From contig NW_019773625.1 in assembly GCF_001039355.2 (NCBI RefSeq), positions 602,388 to 666,387 of the forward strand: 64,000 nt of DNA, in the 5' to 3' direction. This stretch comes from Lingula anatina. Its lineage: Eukaryota; Brachiopoda; Lingulata; Lingulida; Lingulidae. Below, one piece after another: positions 1 through 18,783 of this stretch (position 1 is its first letter; each line of letters begins with the position of its first letter). The notes under the pieces are model-generated. The model had not been told where the DNA came from. It saw only the letters and a list, made by a program, of their open reading frames with translations, and did not search any database. A program made the position numbers and the translations under genes.

Positions 1-1731
1 TACCGGTATATAAAAATCTTTATTAAACTGACAGGAAAGACAAAGTGGTTGGTTGATAACCTGTCATGTAGACATAAAAAATAGACATCTTATCAGTATT
101 GTGCAATAGTTTACTGCTTGAGAACACATTTAATGTTATCACAATCTCTGTACATCTTTAAATACTGCTGAAAGGAATCTTCCATTAATAGTCACAGTAT
201 GTAAACATGCTGAATTGAAGACTGGTTGTGATTTGCCTTACTATCACTATACCTCGGTCAGCCATCGTAAATTCTGATCAATTTAATACCCGAATGCTTG
301 TTAAAACTCAATATTTAGATCAGAATGTGTGTGATGTTAATGCTAATGATAATAATGGAAGGAACTTGGGGGAGGGGGGGATCACAGTTTTATGTGTGTA
401 AACCAAGGCACATGATGTCAGAGGTTATCAAAAATGTTAACATGAAAGACGTCCAAGTTTCGTGCATTACAACTCTATAGAACTAACATGCAAAATCCTT
501 CATAAGAATATTGTAGTGGGTATCAAATGTAAATGTTTGTAAAATATTGCGTCTTGAACTGGTCCAGACATGAGCGTTGTAGATTATAACCAGGATAATG
601 TGGGAAGCAATTGAGGGGATGAGTTTTTATTTAATTATTTATTTATTTATTCATTTATTACCTTTTGACAAACTTTAAGAGTTGAGACTGGATATGCATA
701 CGGATTTAGATTTGTTCACTTTTATAGTAAAAAGGCCATTTGGAAGTGCTCTAGAACTCACCTAAAGCAATGCCACCATTTATGAAGCACAATCTGTTCC
801 CAAATGTCAAATGAATTGTTGTTTGTTTGATACATAGAAATTTATGGTGTAGCGATATAAAGATAGCGTGTTAATATATTTATTGAAACAAATAATGGCA
901 AACTGCATTAATTAAGGATTCATGCATTTTGCCAATTTTATACGAGATAAAAATGTAATATTATGGTCACCTCTTCAATATATGATAATATGCATGTGAT
1001 AAGTTTGTTGTTTTAATTCTCATTCACAATTCTTGTTGTACATGTACATCTTTTAAGTCATGTGATGATCATGTGATGTGCAAAGGTCACATAATTTAAG
1101 GATGAACAATACATGATTATAGTGTTTTAACTGTTACTGTTTTATCTTGTACACAATGGTGTTAAAATGCATAATTAGCTAAATATATATATATATGAAC
1201 TACGTGGCAGGTAAGAACTTCAAACTAGTATTTCTTGTTAAAAAGACACTTTTTTCAAGATATACTTTACCAACAGCTACAAGCAACTAATTCATTCATT
1301 TTATTTCTTATTAAATTGAATCCTCTCGTATATTTTAACGGATAATGCTTCAATGATTTACTGATAACCTGGAATTTATCAATTGAAATGAAAGTGCATG
1401 TTCCCAATTTTATACTTTTCAATCAATTTAAAACAATCTCTCCTATTACCTTATGGTGCAACAGAAAACTGCTTGTGATATACATATCTGTCAAGATGCA
1501 TACATTATAGGCATCTTCATTTATAAGTTTACCGTAATTTCCTTATGCCTTTCAGTTTTAAAGAGAATGTTTGCGATGCCCAAGTTTTTTCACCACTGTG
1601 TAATTGTGTATATTATGTTGATGCATCTTGCTGCAGTCAACTTGTGATTGTGTACATATTGTAAAGTTTTTGCATGATCCATGTATATGTGATGCTCATT
1701 ATGAAAATAAAATGGTATTGTTTAATTTATG
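1..1731 (+). other. Probable 3' UTR of an upstream plus-strand gene
   Basis: No convincing coding sequence is visible; the only open frames are short and not protein-like. The stretch is AT-rich with TGTAAATA and TGTACAT-type words. It ends with a plus-strand AATAAA at 1706-1711, just before a minus-strand AATAAA. That layout suggests the long 3' UTR of a gene whose coding part lies left of the window. This is inference; RNA evidence would be needed. Confidence 0.4.
1706..1711 (+). terminator. Polyadenylation signal, plus strand
   Basis: AATAAA followed by T/G-rich sequence (tggtattgtttaattt). It probably ends the transcript whose 3' UTR fills the start of the window. Confidence 0.5.
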
Positions 1732-1738
1732 ATAACTG

Positions 1739-1744
1739 TTTATT
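1739..1744 (-). terminator. Polyadenylation signal for PHYHD1-like gene, minus strand
   Basis: TTTATT on the plus strand is AATAAA on the minus strand. It lies 920 bp past the PHYHD1-like stop codon and only 28 bp from the plus-strand signal, so the two transcripts probably converge and may overlap slightly. Confidence 0.45.
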
Positions 1745-2663
1745 TGCTTTAATACATGCATGTGAACAATTTCTATCATAAAGTAAATTGTATTTCACAA
1801 TGTTCATTTTCTTGTATAAAAATTAGCATACATTATTGTACATTTCCGCATACATTTTAGCCATTAAAAATTTCAATTCCTAACCTCCTAGCAAATACCT
1901 TCACCAGACAGAGAAAAATATTCATAAAAACAAAAAAAAAGACAAGCTGTAAACTCCAAAAACAAGTAATTCAGCAAGATAAATAACTTTTTTTTCAGTA
2001 ATCCAAATGTTAATGAGTACAATTACATAAAATCAACAGCTGCCTTTTAGTAAATTTATACTACCACTGTTCCTCTTCATAAAGCTTACAATTTAAAAAA
2101 TATTAAAAAATACAAGACTTACATAATAAGTGAAACTAATCAACCATAAGGAATAATTATAAATTAAGGCATGCACCTACTCTTTGCTCACTATGTTATT
2201 GCAGATGAGTACAATTATTTATCCCTTTTTGTCAAATAAAGAGCAAATGCATAGAACTCGCCTCAATAGTTTAAACTAGCAGACAAAAGGGCACTTCCAC
2301 TACAAAATATACAGGTATTTAGGAGGGCATTTCGTTTTCATTTTCTATATTCATTCTTATAAATTTTCCGTTTAAAAAAAAAAAACAGGTGAAACATTCA
2401 TATTTTTTTATTTCTCTAATTTTAATACATATTAATATAAGCTAGTGTAACACGTAACCCTGATTATAAAGCATTCCCTATGCTTAATACTTTAATAATA
2501 AATTATGTGCACCTGTGCGACAATTTGTGAATTATTCTTCCTGATTGTACAAATACTTCCTGCCTCTGAGATGATCAGTCTTGTCGCATTTTTGGTATAT
2601 AATAATTGGTATGTTTGATTGATTGTCATAATTATGACTTTAATTAGGAAAAATTTCAATTGT

Positions 2664-8334
<5,671 letters not shown>

Positions 8335-8624
8335 CTCCGTATGCTGTGACCTATATCAGGGCCCACTGTTTCGTGACCTGATTAAGTTCTTCCACCAAGA
8401 AAGGCCACAGCTAAACTGGGAAGCCTGAACTCTGACCGCTTTTATCTGATATAGAAACCACGTGGAAACTTTCATCTCTCCCGGTACATATAAAATTCGG
8501 TGCATTAGTTTTATACCAGACAGACAATCATACAAACGCCAAAAAGGCAGAGACTTCGACGTTGGCTTGCCTTGTGGATTTTTTACGTTAGGAGGTAGCA
8601 GTAGAGAGACTAGCAGACAACAGT
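8335..8624 (+). promoter_or_regulatory. Shared PHYHD1/PPT2 promoter with E-box and TATA box
   Basis: Only 290 bp separate the two start codons, so this interval must hold both promoters and 5' UTRs. For PPT2 it shows a palindromic E-box CCACGTGG (8458-8465) and ATATAAAA (8488-8495), with an initiator expected near 8520. The E-box to TATA spacing of 30 bp is the same in the second PPT2 promoter. No TATA box is evident for the minus-strand gene. Confidence 0.65.
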
Positions 8625-10076
8625 ATGCCTGGGCGTTTTCTCTTTTGTTTTACTCTTTTCATGTACCAGTATGGGGTGAGCGATAGCTATAGGGCCGTGA
8701 TTTTGATGCACGGCATTCTTTCATCACAAACATCTTTAAATAATATAGAACAGTATATCAAACAGGTAAGCTTTTTTCTATAAATTGTTTTCATTGATAT
8801 TAATATTATCTTGATTTAACGCATAACGGTATATTAGATTATTGATCAAAATTTTATCACGACGTGACGTATAACTAACATATTTGATCTGCAGTAATAA
8901 AATTTGGCAATGTAATTACTTTTGAAAAAGATATAAGTATCCACATAATTAAGGAAGTATTGGTTAATCTTATCAAGGAATTTTATATATCCTTTGTTTG
9001 TGTAATTAAGCTCCGCCCATAATATTAGATTCTACTCTAATTGATTAATTATTTTTTCATGTCATCTGTGCCATTACAGTCGCTGTCTGACTCAGTTGTT
9101 GTTCACCCTATAACTGCATAACCATACTTTTGTCTTATTTCAAATTTGCTGAGTGGCATTGTTTGGATTAGACAGAGGTTCCTTTAAGAATTTTAAGCAG
9201 CATGTATTAATTGAGCAGTTTATTTTTTATAAAAGTACTTGTATTTGTTTACATTCCATGTATGTATATTTGTAATGTTTCTCCCAAAAGTGAAGTCATC
9301 TTTTTAGTTTTGCTTCATATTTCCTAGAGCTTTCCCTGTACACATGTTTCAGATTCAGAAACTAAGTGATATAACAGGCTCAGTACAAAAAGAAAAACAG
9401 TGATATTTTGAAGGCAGTAAACATTGCAGAATTCGGTCTTTTTTTAATTATTTTGATGGTTTACAGATATTTGCCTATTTATATTAAAATTGCCCAATGG
9501 AATGACTTTTTTCTATGTAACGCCAGATTAATGTCTGTATACTTGCCAGCTTTGCTGCTGTGTTTTTATTTATTTTTTCTTATTAAAATATGTTATTCTC
9601 CAACTGTCTGCCCCCCCCCCCCATCCCTCCTTCCACAATTGTGCAGTTATCTTAACAGCCTCAGACTTAGTCACTAGCAGTTCCATCATTTATATGTCCA
9701 ACATATCAGGTTTCTCCATTATCATGTTTGCTGATAGATGAAATGCAAGGGGATATAAAAGTTCTGGAGAGTCATGGCTGTTAGGTATTATAAACACTAT
9801 ATTTATATCTTATCTCTACTAATTATATGTCACTTTTACCAGATATACTCCACAAGTAAAATGACTAACACTAGAAAGAATGACAATTGTTGCCTACAAC
9901 ATATTGTTTTATGATCTGGTTTTAGGTACAGCCACTGGTGTGTCTGGACATGGGGCTGTAGTGTTATCTTCATGTCTCTGAATTTATTATAGTCTTCATT
10001 GTTGGTATTCCTTTGTAACTAATCATTCTTTGAAAAGAAAATCTTTTCATAAAGACATTTTTATGTTTTGAGGCTT

Positions 10077-10135
<59 letters not shown>

Positions 10136-10490
10136 TTTGTGTCAAACATAATTATTAATATGGAAGGAAATATCAATAATTTACATCAGCTGTTGTCTGC
10201 CCAGTAAGAAAAGTGACACCACACGATAATTGTTGTATTGGTCATTGTTATCGGATGAGAAACTGAAAGTTTGTCTTGATTGCATGGGCAGAACCTGTCT
10301 CTCAGTCCATCCTCCAGCTGTGGGGTAACTACAACCAGTTTAAGAGTATAATTTATGACAGGTTGTTCTCTGTTTACACCCACCTGCAGATAAAAATCTT
10401 CCATTCAGGCTTAGTATTTATACCTAGAGTTTTGAAATCAAACCAGAATTTTTTGTTTTTATTTATGAGCCAGAGAACTCTCCAGTCTCC

Positions 10491-10555
<65 letters not shown>

Positions 10556-10775
10556 GACAAATATGTTAATTGTTACATTTGTCAGTTGCCAGCAGGATTA
10601 ATTATTCTAGTTAGCAAAACTGTGACAATTTAAATTTAAAATCATTGTCTGTATTTTTCATTACACAGGTAGTAAAAAAAACGAAGAAAGCAGATGATGT
10701 CCTTCATTGATTCATGTGTTTCAATCTGGATATAATTAAAACAAATCAACAGCATTAAATTATCATATCAGTATG

Positions 10776-10831
<56 letters not shown>

Positions 10832-13800
10832 ATATCTATCTATTGTATTTCATGCATTTAAAGGCCCACCCTGGTACAGAAACACTGAATGTGAATGCCT
10901 TCAACGACCTGGACAGCTTACAGCCCATGTGGACACAGGTGACCCAAATATCTGGCGTGATGAAAAAATTTATGGATGCCCATCCGCAGGGGGTTCACAT
11001 GATTTGTTACTCACAAGGTATTCTTTTGTTTTCAAATTTTTATGTATTTCTTATCATTGTTATTTATTTGTTTGTTTCGTGATGAATATCCTAAATAATA
11101 AACTGGATATTGTTATTCTCTAAAACATCATATTAAAAAAAAAAGAATTAAATTATTGCTTCAGTACTTGGTTATCCTGGGTTTATCTTATATTGAGAAG
11201 TGTGTGCCAAAGTTCGAAATGAAAAACACCTATTTATGTTTAGTTTAGTCATTATAATTTGAAAAGTAATATTTTAATTTCTGAATAAGAAAATAAGAGA
11301 AGTATAATCTGGATGAAGTGAGAAATTGTGATAAGTAAAGTGCTTGAAGTTTTCAGTTAGATGCTGATAAATATATATATTTTTTTAATTTCAGGAGGCC
11401 TTATATGTCGTGGGGTGCTGGAATCTTTAAGTTCACACAATGTCCATAATTTTATTTCCCTCAGCTCTCCCCAAGGAGGAATGTACGGAGGTAATCATTC
11501 TTGAACGAAATAAAGATCAACATTAAATACACTTTTTACTCATCATAATCTTTTTTTTTTCTAAATACACTTTCACTCACCAATAGGTTGTTAGTTCTAT
11601 TATACATCATCATGTCTACTTTATTCCAAGCCTTCTCTGAAGAGAGAATCATGTGTATGAATTGATAACTATACCAGAATTAGATATGCTTGACAACAAA
11701 ATTGACTGTAAATGTGGTTAATATGAAATGTTCAAATATTACAACATTGAAGTTTTTAATTTTTTTATTTTTATTTATTTATTTTTATTTTTTGAAATTG
11801 CATTAAATGTAAATTAAATTTATTGCAGTACCTAACATGGTAAAACCTTTTGTTCCAAATATTAGCAGCAAATATATCTACAGGTAATTAAAAAGTCTTG
11901 AAATTTATTTATCTTTCATGAGTTAAGAGAGGGACTTTGTGTGCAAAATATTTCCACAGTCTTTAAATATTAGGTATACCCGACAAAGAATAGTTTTTTT
12001 TTTTATTAAAATTGCATGTGTCAAGGATGGCCTTGTGGTTAGAGTGTCCGTCTCCGGAACGGGAGGACGTGGGTTCAAAACCCGTGGGTTATAAACGGTA
12101 CCTGCTGTCTCCCCGCTTGGCACTCAGCACTAAGGGGTTGAAGCAGGGGCCTGGTCAGGCAGTGCAGAAATGATATATTAGCTATGAGCGCCTAATATGG
12201 CAGCCGAGCTGTATGCTCCCCAGGGAGGTGAGACCGTCTACTGAGTGCACCAGTGCAAAAATGACCAGGCTTCCTTGACTTGAATATTCATATATAATTG
12301 TATAACTTCAACCTTCGGGTTGCGATTCTCAAATAAAGATTATTATAACAGTATTTTAAAATCCCAATTTTAATTTAAATGTTTTAAACCATGCATTAAA
12401 ATTTTTTTTATTTTAAGAGTTTTCTACACACCCCGTGGACAGAATGTGTCTATAGCAAATTACTGGTATGGTAAGTGCACATAATATAGCTTACTTTTGT
12501 CCTCACACATGACCAGGGCAACAATACCTTTCATGAACAGGGATCAATATTTTTGTGTCAGAATAAAGCCAAGTTTAGTTTTAGATAACCACTGTGTTAT
12601 ATATGAAATAAATATGCCAATTTTGAATCATTATATCTTCTTTTATTGTGAAGTTAGGTTGCAACCATATAACATTTTTCTTATCAATTACTTACTTACC
12701 ACATAGAAAATTACATATACAAATAAATATACAAAAGGTTCAGAGTTTTTGTCTTTCTGTCTTCAGATCCTTATCATTTGGACCTCTTCAAGCAACCTTC
12801 CTTGAAGGTTTTTCTTGCTCAGTTGAACAACCAGGCTCCCAATCCTCAAGGCAATGGTAAAATCCTGTTTATGTATTTGTTATCTTTTCTAATTAAATAA
12901 TTTAAAAGTATAATTATTATTACTGAAATAATAATTATATCACATACTTTCCATCTTTACATTTAAGGGAGAGATAGTATGCTTGTGGATCTGAGTCAGT
13001 CAAAAAATTCAGTCAAAAACATGTAATATTGTTCAGGGGTGGATCCAGGATTATTTGAAGGGGGGGTCCTCCGATGCAAAACCGCCCCCCCTGACCCCCC
13101 CTCCCCTAAATCCGCCACTGATTGTTCATAAAATGCATAAAAATGGCATATTATATACAGATTGTGCATTAAATACTGTCATCCACCCCTGTGGTTATTT
13201 TCAGCTTTCAAGAACAACTTCCTAAAGATAAAAAACCTAATCATGATTGGTGGTCCAGATGATGGGGTGATCACACCATGGCAGTCTAGGTAAGCATGAT
13301 GTCCAAAATTAATTAATAAACCATTTACCGTCTATCACCCTGAGTTAAGATGTTCCTAGAAACTTAACTGGAAACATGTCTTAGCTGTTTCCAGTTAATT
13401 TAATCTTGTAACTCAAGGTGCCTTCATCTGTACAGGCAATACATATGCTCCCAGTGCAGTCTGTTATTCAAGTATAGGACCAATCAAATTGTGCACAGGA
13501 GAAACCAAATTTCTTTCCATTTAATGATGGTTAACTTGTATAACATTACACTAATTTCTTCTTCTTCTCTTACTTAACAAATTCCAAAAAGACAATTGTT
13601 TATTTTATTTCCAGTCACTTTGGTTCATTTGATGAAAAAGGAAAAATTAAGGAAATGGAAGAACAAGAGGTACGTACACATACTTGAGCTGCTTAAGTTG
13701 AAAATTGTTCCATCTGTGGGCAGAACAGTATATATGTTGTCAATCATTTCGTCAGATTTTCATAACTTCTGGCAACAGGAACATATATTTTCTAGTCTGA

Positions 13801-14005
13801 CTGAAATATTGTTTAACATTTACAGATTTACTTTTCATTGAACAGAAATTATTTATTCCAGTATTTTGTCAAGGATTCATTTGGCCTCAAGACCCTAGCC
13901 AATAGGGGAGCATTGCAGAAGTACATCATCCCTGGGGTAAAGCACACTCATTGGCCCCACAACCAAAATGTCTTTAAAACCTACATGGAAAAGTGGCTGG
14001 ATTAG
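8625..14005 (+). CDS. PPT2: Palmitoyl-protein thioesterase 2 (PPT2-like), copy a, 9 exons
   Basis: Lysosomal thioesterase of the alpha/beta-hydrolase fold that cleaves long-chain acyl groups from CoA and other thioesters. Exons are 8625-8765, 10864-11017, 11395-11490, 11829-11883, 12418-12470, 12767-12856, 13205-13289, 13615-13669 and 13862-14005. Phases join perfectly to 873 bp, 290 aa. Residues 1-20 form a short hydrophobic signal peptide ([20 protein letters not shown]). Family landmarks are [10 protein letters not shown] (oxyanion region), the nucleophile Ser97 in [20 protein letters not shown], Asp215/Asp216 in [14 protein letters not shown], and His271 in VKHTHW. Length and exon order match animal PPT2, not PPT1. 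It has its own poly(A) signal at 14431 and is followed by a tandem paralogue. Intron 1 carries three microsatellites and intron 4 a SINE. Confidence 0.95.
10076..10138 (+). repeat. (TTTA)n microsatellite
   Basis: About 15 TTTA units in intron 1 of PPT2 copy a. Confidence 0.95.
10490..10553 (+). repeat. (CT)n microsatellite
   Basis: Long CT tract with a few early TTT interruptions, intron 1 of PPT2 copy a. Confidence 0.95.
10777..10830 (+). repeat. (TAA)n microsatellite
   Basis: About 18 TAA units ending 34 bp before the exon 2 acceptor of PPT2 copy a, close enough to sit in or next to the branch-point zone. Confidence 0.95.
12016..12345 (+). mobile_element. tRNA-derived SINE
   Basis: The first 65 bp look like a tRNA gene body: an A-box-like TGGCCTTGTGGTTAGAGTG and, about 40 bp later, a B-box-like GGGTTCAAAACCCG. 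A tRNA-unrelated body of about 200 bp follows, then an A/T-rich tail ending in AATAAAGATTATTATAA. It sits in intron 4 of PPT2 copy a in the same orientation. The acceptor stem is not closed, so this is not a functional tRNA gene. Confidence 0.8.
13034..13120. mobile_element. Tiny hAT-like MITE (87 bp)
   Basis: Ends are CAGGGGTGGATCCAGG and, inverted, CAGTGGCGGATTTAGG. The inside is a G-rich/C-rich hairpin. It is flanked by direct ATTGTT repeats (13028-13033 and 13121-13126). CAG-starting inverted ends fit hAT-type miniatures, though the clear repeat is 6 bp rather than 8. It lies in intron 6 of PPT2 copy a. Confidence 0.65.
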
Positions 14006-14430
14006 TGCTATCTTGCATGTGACTATACTGACTAGTGCCATCTGTTGCTGGGATTCCTTAATTTCAGTCTGCAGTGTGCAATGTAAAATTGAAGATCTTA
14101 CTTACATTAAAAATCTGTGCAATATATCTTTTATTACACAGTGCAGGTAATTATTTATTAAAGCCATAGCATGATACAAATGCAATACTGCTACTAGTAC
14201 ATGTAGGCTCAGCAAAAGTTTTAACATTAATATTTTTACATATTTGCTCTAATAATTACCAATATCAACTGGTAGTAGCCATGCGATTTACGTTTCTTTA
14301 TTTGCTTTTAGATATTTAATGTGATTGATATACTGCAAGGTTTTATGTACCATTTTAACCGAATTCTAGCAGGAGTCTTCATGAAGAGAGATGCTTTAAA
14401 TACTGTATTATCACTGATTTAAATTAAAGC

Positions 14431-14436
14431 AATAAA
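14431..14436 (+). terminator. Polyadenylation signal of PPT2 copy a
   Basis: AATAAA 425 bp past the stop codon, the first clear signal downstream. Confidence 0.6.
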
Positions 14437-15299
14437 ATGAAATACTGATGCCATATTTAACCAAGCTTTTATTGAGAAAGTTTAACTAATAAAATAGTTT
14501 CAAAATGAAGAATATCTAATTTTAATTAAGTATTTTCAACTTTATTACAATTGTTAAGTGAAAATATACAGTTTACCCTAGCATTCTTTGTACAAGTAAA
14601 ATAAAACAAATTTAAGCAGAGGAAACCACAAAATCCAAGTGCATGTATACAGCTCCTAAAGTTCACAGCTTGTATGATGCCCTACAGGGTTACCACTTAC
14701 TACTTCCGCATCGTAATAAAACTATTTTAAATAACTACAGGGAGATTTTATTTTATTTTTAATATTTTTACAGCATTGTCAGGTCGTTTTACCAAAATAT
14801 AAATTGTACAAGCAATTTTATTTATTATTTTTATTTTATTATTTATTTATATATTTATTTATTTACTTTTTTTCTTGCAGCATAAAACAAAGCAGTCTGG
14901 GGATTTTCCCCCCAACTAGATGTGCTAATAACAAAATTGTTATACATTTGTAGTTTCGCCTTTTCAACAGCATTCACTTTTCTCAAGTCTCACGCAGGAT
15001 AATGGAGAAACGCTTTGGATTGTGCTAGTTGTGATAGCACATCGCCACACCAATGTTTAAATCAAAGCGGCTATTGTTAAAAAAAAGAAACACACCATAA
15101 TTTTTCAAAACTTAAAATGAAATGAATTTCCTAGTCAATAGATGCCAAAATCGCTGTATTTAGCTTGGATTTCGCAAATATACGGATATCTAACACTGAC
15201 TTTTTGGAGAAGCCATCGACTTCTTATTTACATGACCTACAATTTACCGCAAGAAAGGCCACTGACAAACACAGTAGCGTGAACTCTGACCGCTTTTAC
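14437..15299. other. Intergenic spacer between the two PPT2 copies
   Basis: AT-rich, with TTTA-rich stretches at 14750-14880. I see no coding sequence or bounded repeat here. Confidence 0.5.
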
Positions 15300-15489
15300 A
15301 TGATAAGAATCCACGTGGGGACTTTCATCTCTAGCGGTATATATAAAATGGGGTGCAAAGTTTCGCTCTCGTATCAAAATAGGACTTCAACATTTATATT
15401 ATTTACCGAAAGGGGTGAGACTTCGAAGTCGTCATCCCTTGTGAAAATTCTACGTTAGGAGGTAGCAGTAGCAGTCGAAAGTCGGCGGA
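15300..15489 (+). promoter_or_regulatory. PPT2 copy b promoter with E-box and TATA box
   Basis: CCACGTGG at 15311-15318 and TATATATAAAA at 15338-15348. The words around them, such as GAACTCTGACCGCTTTTA (just upstream) and ACTTTCATCTCT, also occur in the copy a promoter. The E-box to TATA distance is identical in both copies, so the core promoter was duplicated with the gene. Confidence 0.65.
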
Positions 15490-18400
15490 ATGCCCGACGT
15501 TTTTCTTTTTTCTTTATTTCTTTTTTTCCTTCAGTATGGGGTGAGCGAAAGTTATAAACCTGTCATATTGATGCACGGCATTCTTTCATCCCAAAGAGAT
15601 TTAAATGACCTGAAAGCATTTATTAAGAAGGTAAGTGTTTTGTTTTTATGTCTAAAAGCTGACTAAACTTGAAAATGACGCCAGTCGTTATCAACTGTAT
15701 CACTGTTACAAGTTAGTACAGATACAGTTAGGTTGTACATGTAGTAATGGATCTCGTCGTTATGCTTGCCAGGCTTTTATCACTGTAAACGTGTTGCTTA
15801 ATTCAGTTTGATAACATCATTTGACCTGCACCATAAATTCATTGTCCAATTTTATTGTCACTAAATTTGTTTTATTCCACCCTTGCTCTTCAACAGTCAA
15901 ATGTGGACTCCAAAGACTACCGTAAATATGAATATTGAACAATGAACTGCAGATGTCATCTATCCCTGTCACATTGATACTTGCCATTAAGTACAGCCAT
16001 ACAAGAAAGCCAATTCCAAATTTTTAAATTAAAATTACAAAATAAAAATGTAGTCTGGCTTTGTCTGTATTATTTAGTGTAATACTGTTACTAAACACAA
16101 ATTGTAAGTGAAAGTGTACATGTACAAATCCTGTTCCAAATAATGTCTGCAGCTAGGCTGTTTTATATAAATTCCTGTCAATTAATATTATATTACTGTA
16201 TTACTAATACTAATACTGTATTACTGGTGCATATATTAATTTCAACAGCTAAAATGTGTAATTCCACCTTGAAGTTCCTGTTTGAGCAGATACAATTGAT
16301 AATTAATTAAAATTTGTTTATCTGTCAAAGCATGCCAGTATAGATTTTATTGTTAAAGTATACCGCAAAGTATACCTAACATAACTCTAATCACGGCTTT
16401 TATCAGCTTTATAAATGTCATCATTCATGACGGATCAACAGTAACTCAGATGATACTGTTTTCACTAGCCATTTTCATAACTATGTCAGTTTTTGGAGTA
16501 GTTGATGGAATAACAGTACTTTATGGAGTACAAAAATTGTGATGACCTTTTTTAAAGCATTTGCCACTTGTAAATTTATGTAATTTGTAGTGTTTCGTGT
16601 AATGCAATAATATGGTAGTAAGATTCAGATTGATGAGAAATGGGATATTTTCTAACCAAATATTTTATCATTCATTTAAAAAGAAAAAAAATTACTAGAT
16701 TTCCTTCATTATAGTTACATGTGGCTATCCTATGCTGATTCCCCCCCCCCCCCCTTCTTACAACACTTGGATGAGAAATTCCTCAACCTACTAGTATTTA
16801 TGTAGTCGAAACATCTAATATATCAAAGAGAACCCAGATATAAAAGTGACATTGTTTGGATAGACAAGGCATCAGATAAGACTGTATATCTGGAGGGATG
16901 AAGTTATGTCATTGCCAAAATGTGATTGGCAGCTATTTGACCATTGGCACATTTTCTTTTATTTATGATATGTTAAGATGAACTTTTTGCCAACATAATT
17001 TCCAACAAAAAGAAAAAAAAATAGGTCAATTATTAAGATGTGAAAAATAATTAGAGAACATAATAGGTACAGTGTACTTTGATTTAATTTGAAAAAAGCT
17101 TTGTTATCATTATTATTTTTTAGGTACAATTTCTTGCATTAATTGCAAACTGGATATTGATGTTGAGACTAATAAACAATATGAATGCCTCTTGATTCTT
17201 ATGTGAATTTAAAGCTATTTATATATTTATTCTTTTATTTATTAATTTATTAACTTACTTAGTGAAAGAAAAGGAGAAAACTTGCTGTGTAGTTGCATTG
17301 ACAGGTCCGCATAGTGCTTTTATTTTGATGTATATGTATAGCAGACTTATCTGATCTTTTACCCAAATGATCTTTTTTATAACAAAACCTGTGGGACAAA
17401 TATTTTTCTTTGGTATTACCTGAAATGAAAATCAAAATATTACCAAACTTGAATCTTCAATTGACTCAAACAGATTTTCCAACTCCAAAATGTTTCCATG
17501 TTATGCCACTGTATTTTAAAAGTGTGCTTTAATCCTCATGCCAGGCTCACCCAGGAACAGAAACCTACAATATAGATGCCTTTAACGATCTGCTCAGCTT
17601 GGAGCCCATGGGGAAACAGGTCAGAATAGTTGCCCCAATAATGAAGAAAATAATGGATGCCAACCCACAGGGGGTCCACTTGATCTGCTTCTCTCAAGGT
17701 GATTTTTTAAAAATATGTATAGTATTTAATTATTTATTTATTTGTGTATATGTATGTAGAATGACATTTTACTTTTTAGATTCGTGAAGAATATAAATAT
17801 TTTCATGCTTTATTACAACTTATACATTCACCAGCATGTACTGGCAAAATGAACACTTTGACAAGTACACTGTATATACACAATAAAACACAATAGTCTA
17901 TAACTTTGTTTTTCTGTAGTATCTTCATGCCATATTCAATTTTTGATTATGCTGAATGTGACTGTCTTAAAAAGAAAGTGCCATTTTGATGTAGTTTGGC
18001 TGAGTGTTCTGACGGCTTGACTATTATTGCTGCAAGCAAATGTAATTATTTATCTTTATACAGAAAGTTTTGCTGGTGTAAAATCAGGTGTCAACTTCTT
18101 TCAATTTTTTTTGTCATGCATTCTCATTGAGGAAGTTTATCTTTCTTTTTAGAAATTTTCTTATTGTAATATGCAGTGTTGAATGTTATTACTGGTCACT
18201 TGAGTAACTAGTACCCAATTTGTCCTCATGGTTGCATTAAGTAAATAAATGATTTTGTGTAGTCTGTAGAGCTTCCTCTTTCACTTTGTAAGAGCAAATT
18301 GAAATTTTTCTTGAAAGTCAGTCACTCACAGTTATGAAACAACCTTGTGAATTAGTGAGTCACTTCCTCTTTCAGTTCTCTTCTATTAGATATTCCCATT

Positions 18401-18719
18401 TTAAGGAGTTGCCCATTTTTATTTACATTTGATGGAATGCACTTTCCTTTTTTTCCCATTTTCTCAAGAAGGAAGTTTCTTTTAAGAAATTTTCTTATTG
18501 TAATATGTAGTGTTAAATGTCATTACCAGTTGATAAATTACCCAATTTTCAATGTGACTGCACAATGCACTAGATTCACAGTTTTCAAGATTAATATTTT
18601 ACATAGAGCATCCTCCTTCAGTTTGTAAGAGCAAAATTAAGGTGATTTTTTTCTTGAAAACCAGTCACAGTTGTGAAACAACCTTGTGAATTTGTTAGTC
18701 ACTTCCTGTTTTGGTTCTC

Positions 18720-18783
<64 letters not shown>

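Noticed and set aside
1453-1647. 64-aa open frame in the first 1.7 kb
   Set aside because: Low-complexity hydrophobic translation, no splice context, lies in probable 3' UTR.
8462-8686. Open frame overlapping the PPT2 copy a start
   Set aside because: Wrong frame relative to PPT2; it covers the E-box/TATA promoter and first exon.
12020-12085. Possible tRNA gene
   Set aside because: A- and B-box words are present but the arms do not pair properly and a SINE body follows.
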